This document shows positions 36,527-44,982 of a stretch of 64,000 bases of DNA, piece by piece. Position 1 is the first letter of the stretch. Each line of letters begins with the position of its first letter. Both the position numbers and the translations under genes were made by a program. Below the pieces are notes generated by a model that was given only the letters and a program-made list of their open reading frames with translations, did not search any database and was not told the origin of the DNA. Origin of the DNA: Streptomyces pluripotens (lineage in GTDB: Bacteria; Actinomycetota; Actinomycetes; Streptomycetales; Streptomycetaceae); the NCBI RefSeq assembly GCF_000802245.2, contig NZ_CP021080.1, positions 2,232,001 through 2,296,000 of the forward strand, written 5' to 3'.

Positions 36527-39103
36527 GTGCCTGGCACAAACCTGACTCGCGAAGAGGCGCAGCAGCGGGCTGAGCTGCTCACCGTTGACTCGTACGAGAT
36601 CGATCTCGACCTCTCCGGCGCGCAGGAGGGCGGTACCTACCGGTCCGTGACCACGGTGCGCTTCGACGTCGCCCGCGGCGGCGCCGAGTCCTTCATCGAC
36701 CTGGTGGCGCCGACCGTCCACGAGGTCGTCCTCAACGACGACCAGCTCGACCCCACCACGGTCTTCGCGGACTCCCGGATCGCCCTGCCGGGGCTGCTGG
36801 AAGGACGCAACGTCCTGCGGGTCGTCGCCGACTGCGCCTACACCAACACGGGCGAGGGCCTGCACCGGTTCGTCGACCCCGTCGACGAACAAGCCTACCT
36901 GTACACCCAGTTCGAGGTCCCGGACGCCCGCCGGGTGTTCGCCTCGTTCGAGCAGCCGAACCTGAAGGCAATCTTCCGGTTCACGGTGAAAGCACCGGAG
37001 GGCTGGACCGTCGTCTCCAACTCGCCGACGCCGGAGCCGAAGGACAACGTCTGGGCGTTCGAGCCGACGCCGCGCATCTCGACGTACATCACCGCCCTCA
37101 TCGCCGGCCCGTACCACTCCGTGCACAGCGTGTACGAGAAGGACGGGCAGAGCGTACCGCTCGGCATCTACTGCCGTCCCTCGCTCGCCGAGTTCCTGGA
37201 CTCTGACGCGATCTTCGAGGTGACTCGGCAGGGCTTCGACTGGTTCCAGGAGAAGTTCGACTACCCCTACCCCTTCGCCAAGTACGACCAGCTCTTCGTG
37301 CCCGAGTTCAACGCGGGTGCGATGGAGAACGCCGGCGCGGTGACCATCCGCGACCAGTACGTCTTCCGGTCGAAGGTGACGGACGCTGCCTACGAGGGGC
37401 GGGCCGCCACCATCCTGCACGAGCTGGCGCACATGTGGTTCGGCGACCTGGTGACCATGGAGTGGTGGAACGATCTGTGGCTGAACGAGTCGTTCGCCAC
37501 GTACGCCGAGGCCGCCTGCCAGGCGTACGCGCCCGCCTCGCGCTGGCCGCACTCGTGGACCACGTTCGCCAACCAGATGAAGACGTGGGCGTACCGGCAG
37601 GACCAGCTGCCCTCCACCCACCCGATCATGGCCGAGATCCGCGACCTCGACGATGTGCTCGTCAACTTCGACGGCATCACCTACGCCAAGGGCGCGAGCG
37701 TCCTCAAGCAGCTCGTCGCGTACGTCGGCGAGGACGCGTTCTTCCGCGGTGTGCAGACCTACTTCAAGCGGCACGCGTTCGGCAACACCCGCCTGTCCGA
37801 CCTCCTGGGCGCCCTGGAGGAGACCTCCGGCCGCGATCTGAAGACCTGGTCGAAGAAGTGGCTGGAAACCGCCGGCATCAATGTCCTGCGGCCCGAGGTG
37901 CAGACCGACGCCAACGGGATCATCACCTCCTTCGCCGTCCGCCAGGAGGCTCCAGCTCTGCCCGCCGGCGCCACGGGCGAGCCGGTCCTGCGCCCGCACC
38001 GCATCGCCGTCGGCCTGTACGACCTCGACGCCGAATCCGGCAAGCTGGTGCGCACCGAGCGTGTCGAGCTCGACGTCGACGGCGAGCTGACCTACGTGCC
38101 GCAGCTGCAGGGCAAGCGCCGCCCCGCGGTCGTCCTGCTCAACGACGACGACCTGTCCTACGCCAAGGTCCGCCTGGACGAGGAGTCTTTGAAGACCGTC
38201 ACCGAGCACCTCGGTGACTTCGAGGGGTCCCTGCCGCGTGCCCTGTGCTGGGCGTCGGCCTGGGACATGACGCGGGACGCGGAGCTGGCCGCCCGTGACT
38301 ACCTCGCGCTGGTCCTGTCCGGCGTCGGCAAGGAGTCCGACATCGGCGTCGTGCAGTCACTGCACCGCCAGGTGAAGTTGGCGGTCGACCAGTACGCGGC
38401 GCCCGCCGCCCGCGAGTCACTGCTGGCCCGCTGGACCGACGCCACGCTGGCCCACCTGCGCGCGGCCGAGCCGGGCAGCGACCACCAGCTGGCCTGGGCA
38501 CGGGCCTTCGCGGCGACCGCGCGCACCCCGGAGCAGTTGGATCTGCTGGACGCCCTGCTGGAGGGCACGCACACCATCGAGGGCCTGGCCGTGGACGCCG
38601 AGCTGCGCTGGGCGTTCGTGGAGCGGCTCGCGGCGGTCGGCCGGTACGACGAGTCCGAGATCGCGGGCGAGTACCAGCGGGACAGGACCGCGGCCGGCGA
38701 ACGGCACGCGGCGACCGCCCGCGCGGCCCGGCCCACGCCGGAGGCCAAGGCGGAGGCATGGGCATCGGTGGTCGACTCCGACAAGCTGCCCAACGCCGTA
38801 CAGGAAGCCGTGATCAGCGGCTTCATGCAGTCCGACCAGCGGGAGCTGCTCGCGCCGTACGCGGACAAGTACTTCGAGGTCCTCAAGGACGTCTGGGACG
38901 CCCGTTCGCACGAGATGGCCCAGCAGATCGCCATCGGCCTCTACCCGTCGATCCCGGTGTCCGAGGACACCCTGACCAGGACGGACAACTGGCTGGCCTC
39001 GGCCGAACCGAACGCGGCCCTGCGCCGTCTCGTCTCGGAGTCCCGCTCGGGCATCGAGCGAGCGCTGAAGGCGCAGGCGGCGGACGCGGCTGCCGCCGAG
39101 TAG
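36527..39103 (+). CDS. pepN: Aminopeptidase N, M1 zinc metallopeptidase (copy 2)
   Basis: 858 residues from GTG 36527, eight bases after GAGGAG. GAMEN at residues 264-268, HELAHMW with H298 and H302, and Glu321 in WLNESF complete the M1 zinc site; DGITYAKGASVLKQL has the catalytic Tyr. No signal peptide, so cytoplasmic. It is collinear with the copy at 23156 along its whole length but clearly diverged (the N-terminal lines VPGTNLTREEAQQRAELL and VPGENLSRDEARERAALL align directly). Two copies 10.8 kb apart suggest an old duplication with different roles or regulation. Confidence 0.96.
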   Translation: MPGTNLTREEAQQRAELLTVDSYEIDLDLSGAQEGGTYRSVTTVRFDVARGGAESFIDLVAPTVHEVVLNDDQLDPTTVFADSRIALPGLLEGRNVLRVVADCAYTNTGEGLHRFVDPVDEQAYLYTQFEVPDARRVFASFEQPNLKAIFRFTVKAPEGWTVVSNSPTPEPKDNVWAFEPTPRISTYITALIAGPYHSVHSVYEKDGQSVPLGIYCRPSLAEFLDSDAIFEVTRQGFDWFQEKFDYPYPFAKYDQLFVPEFNAGAMENAGAVTIRDQYVFRSKVTDAAYEGRAATILHELAHMWFGDLVTMEWWNDLWLNESFATYAEAACQAYAPASRWPHSWTTFANQMKTWAYRQDQLPSTHPIMAEIRDLDDVLVNFDGITYAKGASVLKQLVAYVGEDAFFRGVQTYFKRHAFGNTRLSDLLGALEETSGRDLKTWSKKWLETAGINVLRPEVQTDANGIITSFAVRQEAPALPAGATGEPVLRPHRIAVGLYDLDAESGKLVRTERVELDVDGELTYVPQLQGKRRPAVVLLNDDDLSYAKVRLDEESLKTVTEHLGDFEGSLPRALCWASAWDMTRDAELAARDYLALVLSGVGKESDIGVVQSLHRQVKLAVDQYAAPAARESLLARWTDATLAHLRAAEPGSDHQLAWARAFAATARTPEQLDLLDALLEGTHTIEGLAVDAELRWAFVERLAAVGRYDESEIAGEYQRDRTAAGERHAATARAARPTPEAKAEAWASVVDSDKLPNAVQEAVISGFMQSDQRELLAPYADKYFEVLKDVWDARSHEMAQQIAIGLYPSIPVSEDTLTRTDNWLASAEPNAALRRLVSESRSGIERALKAQAADAAAAE

Positions 39104-39120
39104 CCGTCCGTACACCGACG

Positions 39121-39154
39121 AAGGGCGCCCGGTTTCCGCCGGGCGCCCTTTTCC
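39121..39154 (+). terminator. Terminator after pepN copy 2
   Basis: A 12-bp stem (AAGGGCGCCCGG at 39121-39132, complement at 39139-39150) running into TTTT. The remaining bases to 39452 show no supported gene. Confidence 0.92.
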
Positions 39155-39452
39155 GTGCGCTGAGGGGCGACACCCCGCGGACGCAGGTCCTCGGCGGCGC
39201 TGCGCAGGGCGTCCCCCCTGGCCGCCGGTGCATCGCCCGCCCCCTCGCGCACCGCGGCCAGTACGTGCTGCGCTGGGCGGCCCGCACCACCGGCGGTCGC
39301 CGCCACGGTCCCGCGGCGTCGGGAGGGCCGTACCGCGGACTGCCCGCGCTGGCGCGCGCAGAAGCTGAACGGTCAAAGGCCGCCCTCCCCGCCACCCCGC
39401 CAAGGGGACGCCGACGCCCCGGGAAGACGTGGCCCCTCAGGCCCTCAGATCC

Positions 39453-41150
39453 TCAGGCCTCTCGGATCTCTGGGCCCAGGTGCCGGGTCAGTGCCGTTCC
39501 GATCGCCGTGCGGTCGGCGGAGCCGGACGCCCAGGCCACATAGCCGTCAGGGCGTACCAGCACGGTCGTGCGGCGGTCGCTGACCCAACGGGCGGTAGCC
39601 AACCGGTCCCCCCAGCCCGCCCCCTCCTGGTACGGCTCCGGGGTGATCAGCACGAACCGGCCGCCGCGCAGGGCCTCGTGCAGCCGGCTGCCGCCGGCGA
39701 GGGCGACGTCCGGGACGCGGGTGCCGGTGAGCGGGTGGGCTCCCCGGGGGGCGGGGTAGCGGTAACCGATGCCGGTGACCTGCGCAGTGGCCTTGCGGCG
39801 GGCCATGTCGACACGGTTCAGGACGGTGGTGAGCGCAGCGCGGGCGGCCAGTGCCCAGGGCCGTTTGGCCATAGCCAGCCGGACGATGCCGCCGCTGCTG
39901 CGCAGCACCTCCCTACCGACCGGGTGTCGCTCGGCGTGGTAGCTGTCGAGCAGGCCGGGCTCCACGTGCCCGCCGAGGACCGCCGCCAGCTTCCAGCTCA
40001 GATTCGCCGCGTCCTGTAGGCCGGTGTTCATGCCTTGGCCACCGGCCGGGGTATGCACGTGGGCGGCGTCCCCAGCGAGGAAGACCCGCCCGACCCGGTA
40101 AGCGGGCGCCTGCCGTTCGTCGCTGTGGAAGCGGGAGAGCCAGCGGGCATCATGCATCCCGAGGTCCCGGCCGAGCGCGAGGCGCGTGATCTCCTTGACC
40201 TCCGCCAGGTCCAGGGGCTCGCGGTCGGAGACGTTGCGGCCGCGGAGCCAGCCGATCACCCGGTAGTAGCCGTCGCCGAAGGGGGCGATGAAGGCGAAGG
40301 CGTCGCCGACGGCGTTGACGGTGAGCAGGGACGGGGACTTCTCGGTGAGTCTGACGTCGGCGAGTACCACGGACCGGATCACCGACCTGCCCGGGAAGGG
40401 CAGTCCGATCGCCCGCCGTACGGCGCTGTGCATGCCGTCGGTGCCGACGACGTAGGCGGCCCGGAGGATCTGCGTGCGCCCTTCGGAGCCGCGGGCCTCG
40501 ACCGTCACCCCGCCGGTGCTCTGTGTGAGGCCGGTGAGCTCGGTCCCGTAGCGGAAGTCGACGCCCGCCTCGACCGCGCGCCGCTCCAGGACCTTCTCGA
40601 CCTCGTACTGCGGGAGGACCAGGAGGTGGTTGAAACGGGAGGGGAGGCCGGCGAGGTCGATGGTGAGCCGGCCGAAGAGGTGGAGGCGGTCGAGGGGTTG
40701 CCCCAGGGCCTCCAGGCCGTCGGCGAGGCCGCGGGCGTCGAGCTGTTCGAGGGAGCGGGCGTGCAGGACGAAGGCGCGGGAGAGGTTGCTGATCTCGTGG
40801 GGGCGCTTTTCGAGCAGGGTGACCGGGATGCCGGCGGTGGCGAGGTCACCGGCGAGGAGGAGGCCGGTGGGGCCGGAACCGACGACGATCACACGGGAGG
40901 CAGCCCGGTCGCGGCGTTCGCGGACCGGGGCACTTGTGGCGTTCGAGGTGTTCGAACCGTTCACCGGGTTCACCGGGTTCGCCGGGTTCGCCGCGCCGAA
41001 CGCGTTCACCGGGTTCACCGCGCTGGACGCAGGGGACGTGTCGGATGCATTGGGCGTGTCGGATGCATTGGGCGTGTCGGATGCATTGGGCGTGTCGGAT
41101 GTATCGGATGTATCGGACGTTTCCGAAGTGGTTCCAGTGGTGCCGTTCAA
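39453..41150 (-). CDS. FAD-dependent aromatic monooxygenase with a low-complexity N-terminal extension
   Basis: 565 residues. The start is TTG 41150, directly behind AGGAGGTCACC. Residues 1-80 are made of Ser, Asp, Thr, Asn and Pro with SDTPNA repeats. The enzyme begins at about residue 86 with the FAD dinucleotide motif VIVVGSGPTGLLLAGDLATAG; VVGTDGMHSAVRRAIG is the DG motif and RVFLAGDAAHVHTPAGGQGMNTGLQDA the GD motif of the PHBH/TfdB hydroxylase class. A C-terminal thioredoxin-like region (TTVLVRPDGYVAWAS) completes it. Such enzymes hydroxylate phenols or polyketides with NADPH. It is divergent from a TetR gene across palindromic operators, so probably substrate-induced. Confidence 0.92.
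   Translation of the reverse strand: MNGTTGTTSETSDTSDTSDTPNASDTPNASDTPNASDTSPASSAVNPVNAFGAANPANPVNPVNGSNTSNATSAPVRERRDRAASRVIVVGSGPTGLLLAGDLATAGIPVTLLEKRPHEISNLSRAFVLHARSLEQLDARGLADGLEALGQPLDRLHLFGRLTIDLAGLPSRFNHLLVLPQYEVEKVLERRAVEAGVDFRYGTELTGLTQSTGGVTVEARGSEGRTQILRAAYVVGTDGMHSAVRRAIGLPFPGRSVIRSVVLADVRLTEKSPSLLTVNAVGDAFAFIAPFGDGYYRVIGWLRGRNVSDREPLDLAEVKEITRLALGRDLGMHDARWLSRFHSDERQAPAYRVGRVFLAGDAAHVHTPAGGQGMNTGLQDAANLSWKLAAVLGGHVEPGLLDSYHAERHPVGREVLRSSGGIVRLAMAKRPWALAARAALTTVLNRVDMARRKATAQVTGIGYRYPAPRGAHPLTGTRVPDVALAGGSRLHEALRGGRFVLITPEPYQEGAGWGDRLATARWVSDRRTTVLVRPDGYVAWASGSADRTAIGTALTRHLGPEIREA
41038..41118. repeat. 18-bp and 9-bp tandem repeats in the monooxygenase N-terminal coding region
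   Basis: GTGTCGGATGCATTGGGC occurs three times in a row (41038, 41056, 41074), followed by three 9-base units of the type GTATCGGAT (41092-41118). On the coding strand they give SDTPNA and SDT repeats. A looser GGGTTC-rich array extends to about 40955 (NPVNP-type peptide). Confidence 0.93.
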
Positions 41151-41191
41151 GGTGACCTCCTGGTATGCCTACGCCGATTGACCAACAACCG

Positions 41192-41241
41192 GTGGTCAAC
41201 GCTTGATGGCCAACAGTCGTTGGCCATCAAGCGTTGACCAC
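41192..41241. promoter_or_regulatory. 50-bp palindromic operator between monooxygenase and tetR
   Basis: Perfect 23-bp arms (41192-41214 and 41219-41241, core CGCTTGATGGCCAAC) with a 4-base spacer AGTC. Related half-sites recur as direct copies: CGCTTGTTGGCC at 41269 and CGCTTGTTGG at 41297, and TTGACCAAC/GGTGGTCAA flank it at 41178-41199. This is the expected binding region for the TetR protein encoded next door; the promoters of both genes must overlap it. Confidence 0.8.
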
Positions 41242-41307
41242 GCTAGGTCCACCAAAAGGACTTGTCAACGCTTGTTGGCCCACGACTGTTGGCCTACGCT
41301 TGTTGGT

Positions 41308-41898
41308 ATGAACGGCAGTATGAACACGCACCAAGGGCGTCGCTCCGATGCCACCCGCAGGGCCATCCTTGCCGCCGCCCGCGAACGCTTCGCCTCCGAC
41401 GGCTATGAGCGGGCCACCATCCGGGCCATCGCCAAGGACGCGCACATCGACCCGTCGATGGTCATGCGGTACTACGGCAGCAAGGACGGCCTGTTCGCGG
41501 CGGCCGTCGCGCTCGATCTACGCCTGCCTGACCTCGGCCAGGTGCCACGGGACGAGGTCGGGCAGGCGCTGGTGGGCCACTTCCTGGACCTGTGGGAGGA
41601 GAACGAGGAGCTGACGGCAGTGCTGCGGGTCGGTGCCACCAACCAGGCCGGGGCCGAGCGGATGCAGAGCATCTTCCGGGAGCAACTGCTCCCGGTGACC
41701 GCACAGGTGTGCCCCGACCCGGAGCAGGTCCCGGCGCGGACCGCGCTGTGCGCGGCACAGTTGCTCGGACTCGCGCTCACCCGCTACGTGCTGCGCCTGC
41801 CGCCAGCCGTGGCACTGACGCGTGAGGACATGGTGGCGTGGCTCGGGCCGACCGTGCAGCGGTATCTGACCGCGCCGAGTCCGGCACCGAGTCCCTGA
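41308..41898 (+). CDS. TetR-family transcriptional repressor
   Basis: 196 residues from ATG 41308; ATG 41320 (MNTHQGRRSD) is an alternative. The DNA-binding head ATRRAILAAARERFASDGYERATIRAIAKDAHIDPSMVMRYYGSKDGLFAAAVAL is a textbook TetR helix-turn-helix. The C-terminal part is an all-helical ligand-binding domain of the AefR/PsrA-like type. Half-sites of the operator run right up to the start codon, so the protein probably represses itself and the divergent monooxygenase, released by an aromatic ligand or substrate. No ribosome binding site is evident, so the transcript may be nearly leaderless. Confidence 0.92.
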   Translation: MNGSMNTHQGRRSDATRRAILAAARERFASDGYERATIRAIAKDAHIDPSMVMRYYGSKDGLFAAAVALDLRLPDLGQVPRDEVGQALVGHFLDLWEENEELTAVLRVGATNQAGAERMQSIFREQLLPVTAQVCPDPEQVPARTALCAAQLLGLALTRYVLRLPPAVALTREDMVAWLGPTVQRYLTAPSPAPSP

Positions 41899-41977
41899 GC
41901 AGGCGCGAGAACACCGAGGGCGCCGGCCCCACCCAACGGTTGCGGCATACGCGCGTACCGGCGGGAGGGCGGGCGCC

Positions 41978-42023
41978 CCTGGTGAGGAAACCTATGGTCC
42001 CCTGGTGAGAGAACCTCTGGTCC
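41978..42023. repeat. 23-bp tandem direct repeat
   Basis: CCTGGTGAGGAAACCTATGGTCC-type unit at 41978-42000 is repeated with three changes at 42001-42023, between the tetR end and the stop of the small membrane protein gene. Confidence 0.85.
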
Positions 42024-42025
42024 GA

Positions 42026-42304
42026 TCAGGCCTTGGCCTGGGCGTCGGTCTTGACGCCGGACTTGGACGAAGCCCCGCCCTTCCGGTCGGACTTGTCCAG
42101 CACCATCACCAGACCGGCGATGACCACGAACAGCCCGAGCGGGATCAGCACGTAGAGGCCCACGGTCTGGATGACGCTCAGACCCGGGCCGGGGTCGTCA
42201 CCGTCATCGCGGCTCAGCGCGAGCGCGGGGGACGACATCAGCAGCATCATCAGCGTCGTACCGGCGGCCAGGGCGCCGGCGCGCAGGGCGTTCTTCTTGT
42301 CCAC
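42026..42304 (-). CDS. Small membrane protein with signal peptide
   Basis: 92 residues from GTG 42304. A signal sequence (MDKKNALRAGALAAGTTLMMLLMSSPALA) is followed by a short Asp/Gly-rich outer stretch, one membrane helix (TVGLYVLIPLGLFVVIAGLVMVL) and a Lys/Ser-rich cytoplasmic tail. Function unknown; the small size and composition suggest a membrane-associated accessory protein. It starts four bases after the malQ stop and is therefore probably translated from the same message. Confidence 0.8.
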   Translation of the reverse strand: MDKKNALRAGALAAGTTLMMLLMSSPALALSRDDGDDPGPGLSVIQTVGLYVLIPLGLFVVIAGLVMVLDKSDRKGGASSKSGVKTDAQAKA

Positions 42305-42308
42305 GGTC

Positions 42309-44519
42309 TCAAGTTAGCGAACCGCCGCGCGGGCCGCGCGTCCGGGGTGCGGTAATGGCGGATGCGCTGCACGAGCCGGTCGCGCCGGCCGGGCGCAGTA
42401 CATCGAGCAGCGCCCTGAGTCGCGGCGAGGCGACCAGGTCCTCCAGGGACACCGGCCGCCCCTGCACGTCGGCAATCGGCAGCCGCCAGTTCGGGTACTG
42501 GTCCCATGTGCCCGGCAGGTTCTGCGGGCGTCGGTCGCCGACGCCGTCCGGCAGCCAGACGCCGATCAAGCGGGCCGGGGTGCGCAGCAGGAAGCGGTGG
42601 ACGGCTCGGATCTCCTCCTCCTCGTCGGAGCCGGGCGGCCCGGCCGCCGGGCTGTGCAGCAGGCCGAGACTGCCCAGCAGAGCGAGCCACTGCGCAGTGT
42701 CGGCGGTGGCCTCGGCGCGTTCCTCGGCCACCGGGCGGAGGAGCAGGCCCAGCCGATCACGCAGGCCGACGTGGTCGCCGGTGAGCCGGGCGGCGGTGGA
42801 CGGCAGGTCGTGGGTGGTGGCGGTGGCCAGGCAATCGGTGCGCCAGCGCTCAGGGGGCAGTGGGCGGCCATCGCCTTCCCAGTCCCGTTCGAACCACAGC
42901 ACGGACGTGCCGAGCACCCCGCGTCGCTGCAGTGTCTCGCGCACTCCGGGCTCGACGGTGCCCAGGTCCTCGCCGATGACGACCGCCCCGGCACGGGTGG
43001 CCTCCAGGACGAGGAGAGCGAGCATGGCGTCGGCGTCGTAACGGACGTAGGTGCCCTCGGTGGGCGCGCCGCCCCGAGGGACCCACCAGAGCCGGAACAG
43101 GCCCATCACATGGTCGATGCGCAGTGCGCCGGCGTAGCGGAAGAAGGCACGCAGGAGGTCGCGGTAGGGGGCGTGGCCACAGGACGCGAGGCGGTCGGGG
43201 CGCCAGGGCGGCAGGCCCCAGTCCTGGCCGCGGGCGTTGAAGGCGTCCGGTGGGGCGCCGATGGACATGCCGGCGGCGAACACGTCCTGCTGCGCCCAGG
43301 CGTCAGCACCGCCGGGGTGCACGCCAACGGCGAGGTCGTGCACGATCCCGACCGGCATCCCAGCCTCACGGGCGACACGCTGGGCGGCGCGCAGCTGGCC
43401 GTCGGTGAGCCAGGCGAGGCGGGCGTGGAAGGCGACGCGGTCGGCTAGTCCGGTACGGGCGCGGGCGGTCGCGGCGGAACCGGGGTCGCGCAGGCCGTCC
43501 GGCCAGCGGTGCCAGTCGGAGCCGTGGGTCTCGGCGAGGGCGCACCAGGTGGCGTGGTCGTCGAGTGCCTTGCCGTGGGTGGTGCGGAAGTCGTCGTAGG
43601 CGGCCTGCCGGCCCGGGCCGAGGGGAACCTCCAGCACCAGCTCCAGGGCCTCCCGCTTCAGTTCCCACACCGCGTCCCGGTCGATGAGGGCGCCCTTGTC
43701 GAGGACGTCGGCCCGAAGCCGCCCGGCCCGCTCCAGCAGGGTGTGCAGACGGTTGCGGTCCTCGACGTACGCGAACTCGGGGATGTCCTCGACCCGCAGG
43801 TGCACCGGGTCGGGAAAGCGGCGGGAGGAAGGCCGGTACGGCGACGGGTCCGTCGGGGCGCCGGGCACGGCCGCGTGCAGGGGATTGACCTGGATGAATC
43901 CGGCGCCGTTGGTGCGTCCCGCCCAGCCGGCCAGCTCGCCGAGGTCGCCGAGGTCGCCCATGCCCCAGGAACGCCGGGAGAGGAGGGAGTACAGCTGGAC
44001 GAGGAGGCCGTGGGAACGGCCGGGCGGGCCGGGCAGCCGGCTGGGGGCGACGATGAGATGGGCACGGCCGGTTCGCCCGTCGGGCGCGAGGGCGGTCACC
44101 CGGTGGACACCGGTCGGGAGGTCAGCGATCCCGTCCCGCTCCTCCCCCTCCTCGGTCTCGACGCGCAGCCGGGTGCCGTCGGGCAGCCCGGCGAGGGCGG
44201 CGGGGGACTCGTCGCCGGCCCACTGCACCACCGTGGGCGGCAGCAGACGCTCGCGCAGCTCGCGCTCCCGGTCAGCAAGAGCGGCCCGTACGGCGTCCGG
44301 CGTACTTGCGTCGACGCCCAGGGCGGCCAGGACCGCAACCACGGCCGAGGCGGGAACGGTGGCGCTGCGGTCCGGGGCCGGACGGTAGGAGGTGGCGACC
44401 CCGTGTAACCCGGCGAGCCGGGACAGATCGACGCCGGCGAGCCGGGACAGATCGACGCCGGCGGGCCGGGACGGATCGGCGCCGGACCGGGACACCCCCT
44501 CGTCGTGCGCCGCGGCCAT
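42309..44519 (-). CDS. malQ: 4-alpha-glucanotransferase (amylomaltase)
   Basis: 736 residues, glycoside hydrolase family 77. It transfers glucan segments between maltodextrins in the cytoplasm. The nucleophile Asp is in ALRIDHVMGLFRLWWVPRG, the acid/base Glu in VIGEDLGTVEPGVRE and the third acid in ATTHDLPSTAARL. An N-terminal actinobacterial extension of about 150 residues precedes the barrel; near its start a short tandem unit (AGVDLSRL twice) is encoded by a 24-base DNA repeat. The C-terminal 25 residues (after DVLRPAG) look random and basic, and may reflect a lost original stop. The start ATG abuts the TAG of the upstream small gene (TAGATG). Confidence 0.93.
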   Translation of the reverse strand: MAAAHDEGVSRSGADPSRPAGVDLSRLAGVDLSRLAGLHGVATSYRPAPDRSATVPASAVVAVLAALGVDASTPDAVRAALADRERELRERLLPPTVVQWAGDESPAALAGLPDGTRLRVETEEGEERDGIADLPTGVHRVTALAPDGRTGRAHLIVAPSRLPGPPGRSHGLLVQLYSLLSRRSWGMGDLGDLGELAGWAGRTNGAGFIQVNPLHAAVPGAPTDPSPYRPSSRRFPDPVHLRVEDIPEFAYVEDRNRLHTLLERAGRLRADVLDKGALIDRDAVWELKREALELVLEVPLGPGRQAAYDDFRTTHGKALDDHATWCALAETHGSDWHRWPDGLRDPGSAATARARTGLADRVAFHARLAWLTDGQLRAAQRVAREAGMPVGIVHDLAVGVHPGGADAWAQQDVFAAGMSIGAPPDAFNARGQDWGLPPWRPDRLASCGHAPYRDLLRAFFRYAGALRIDHVMGLFRLWWVPRGGAPTEGTYVRYDADAMLALLVLEATRAGAVVIGEDLGTVEPGVRETLQRRGVLGTSVLWFERDWEGDGRPLPPERWRTDCLATATTHDLPSTAARLTGDHVGLRDRLGLLLRPVAEERAEATADTAQWLALLGSLGLLHSPAAGPPGSDEEEEIRAVHRFLLRTPARLIGVWLPDGVGDRRPQNLPGTWDQYPNWRLPIADVQGRPVSLEDLVASPRLRALLDVLRPAGATGSCSASAITAPRTRGPRGGSLT

Positions 44520-44774
44520 CTACAGTCCCAGGGCGAAGGAGTCCACGGAGTCCGCGACCGGGTCGGACTCGCTGGTCAGCGGGGTGGCGTCGGCGAGCGG
44601 GGGTTCGCTGGTGAGGGGTTCGGCGTCGGGCAGCGGCGGCTCGCTGGTCAGCGGTGCCTGGGCGTCGGCGCTCTCCGCGCTGAAGACACACAGCCGTGCC
44701 TCGTCGGTCCGGGCGGAGTGGTCCGCCACGCGTTTCCACTGGGCGGGGATCGGAAGGCTAGCCGGTGCGGCCAC
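44520..44774 (-). CDS. Small acidic repeat protein upstream of malQ
   Basis: 84 residues from GTG 44774, seven bases after GAGGAG. The N-terminal half (LPIPAQWKRVADHSARTDEARLCVFSAES) looks like a folded or conserved segment; the C-terminal half is repeats of PLTSEPPLPDAE type. Its stop touches the malQ start, so the two are translationally coupled. Function unknown; the good ribosome binding site and coupling make it a real gene. Confidence 0.7.
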   Translation of the reverse strand: MAAPASLPIPAQWKRVADHSARTDEARLCVFSAESADAQAPLTSEPPLPDAEPLTSEPPLADATPLTSESDPVADSVDSFALGL

Positions 44775-44790
44775 GGGGGGTCTCCTCGTC

Positions 44791-44820
44791 GTCGGTACGT
44801 CGGTACGTCGGTACGTCGGT
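44791..44820. repeat. 8-bp tandem repeat GTCGGTAC
   Basis: Three full copies and one partial copy of GTCGGTAC, in the 200-base gap between the small gene and the ECF sigma factor. It may affect promoter spacing there. Confidence 0.85.
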
Positions 44821-44982
44821 GGTCGGTCGGCAGGCGGGCGGGACGTCGGTGTGTCGGATGCCCGGCCTGGAAGGGGTTACGGCAGGCCTACCCCGTGAAG
44901 GCGTCGGCACTCGTGACCGCCGCCGGTGCACCTGATGGAGTGGCCGTGATCCGGCTCTGGCCCGCTGACCGATAGAGAGGGT

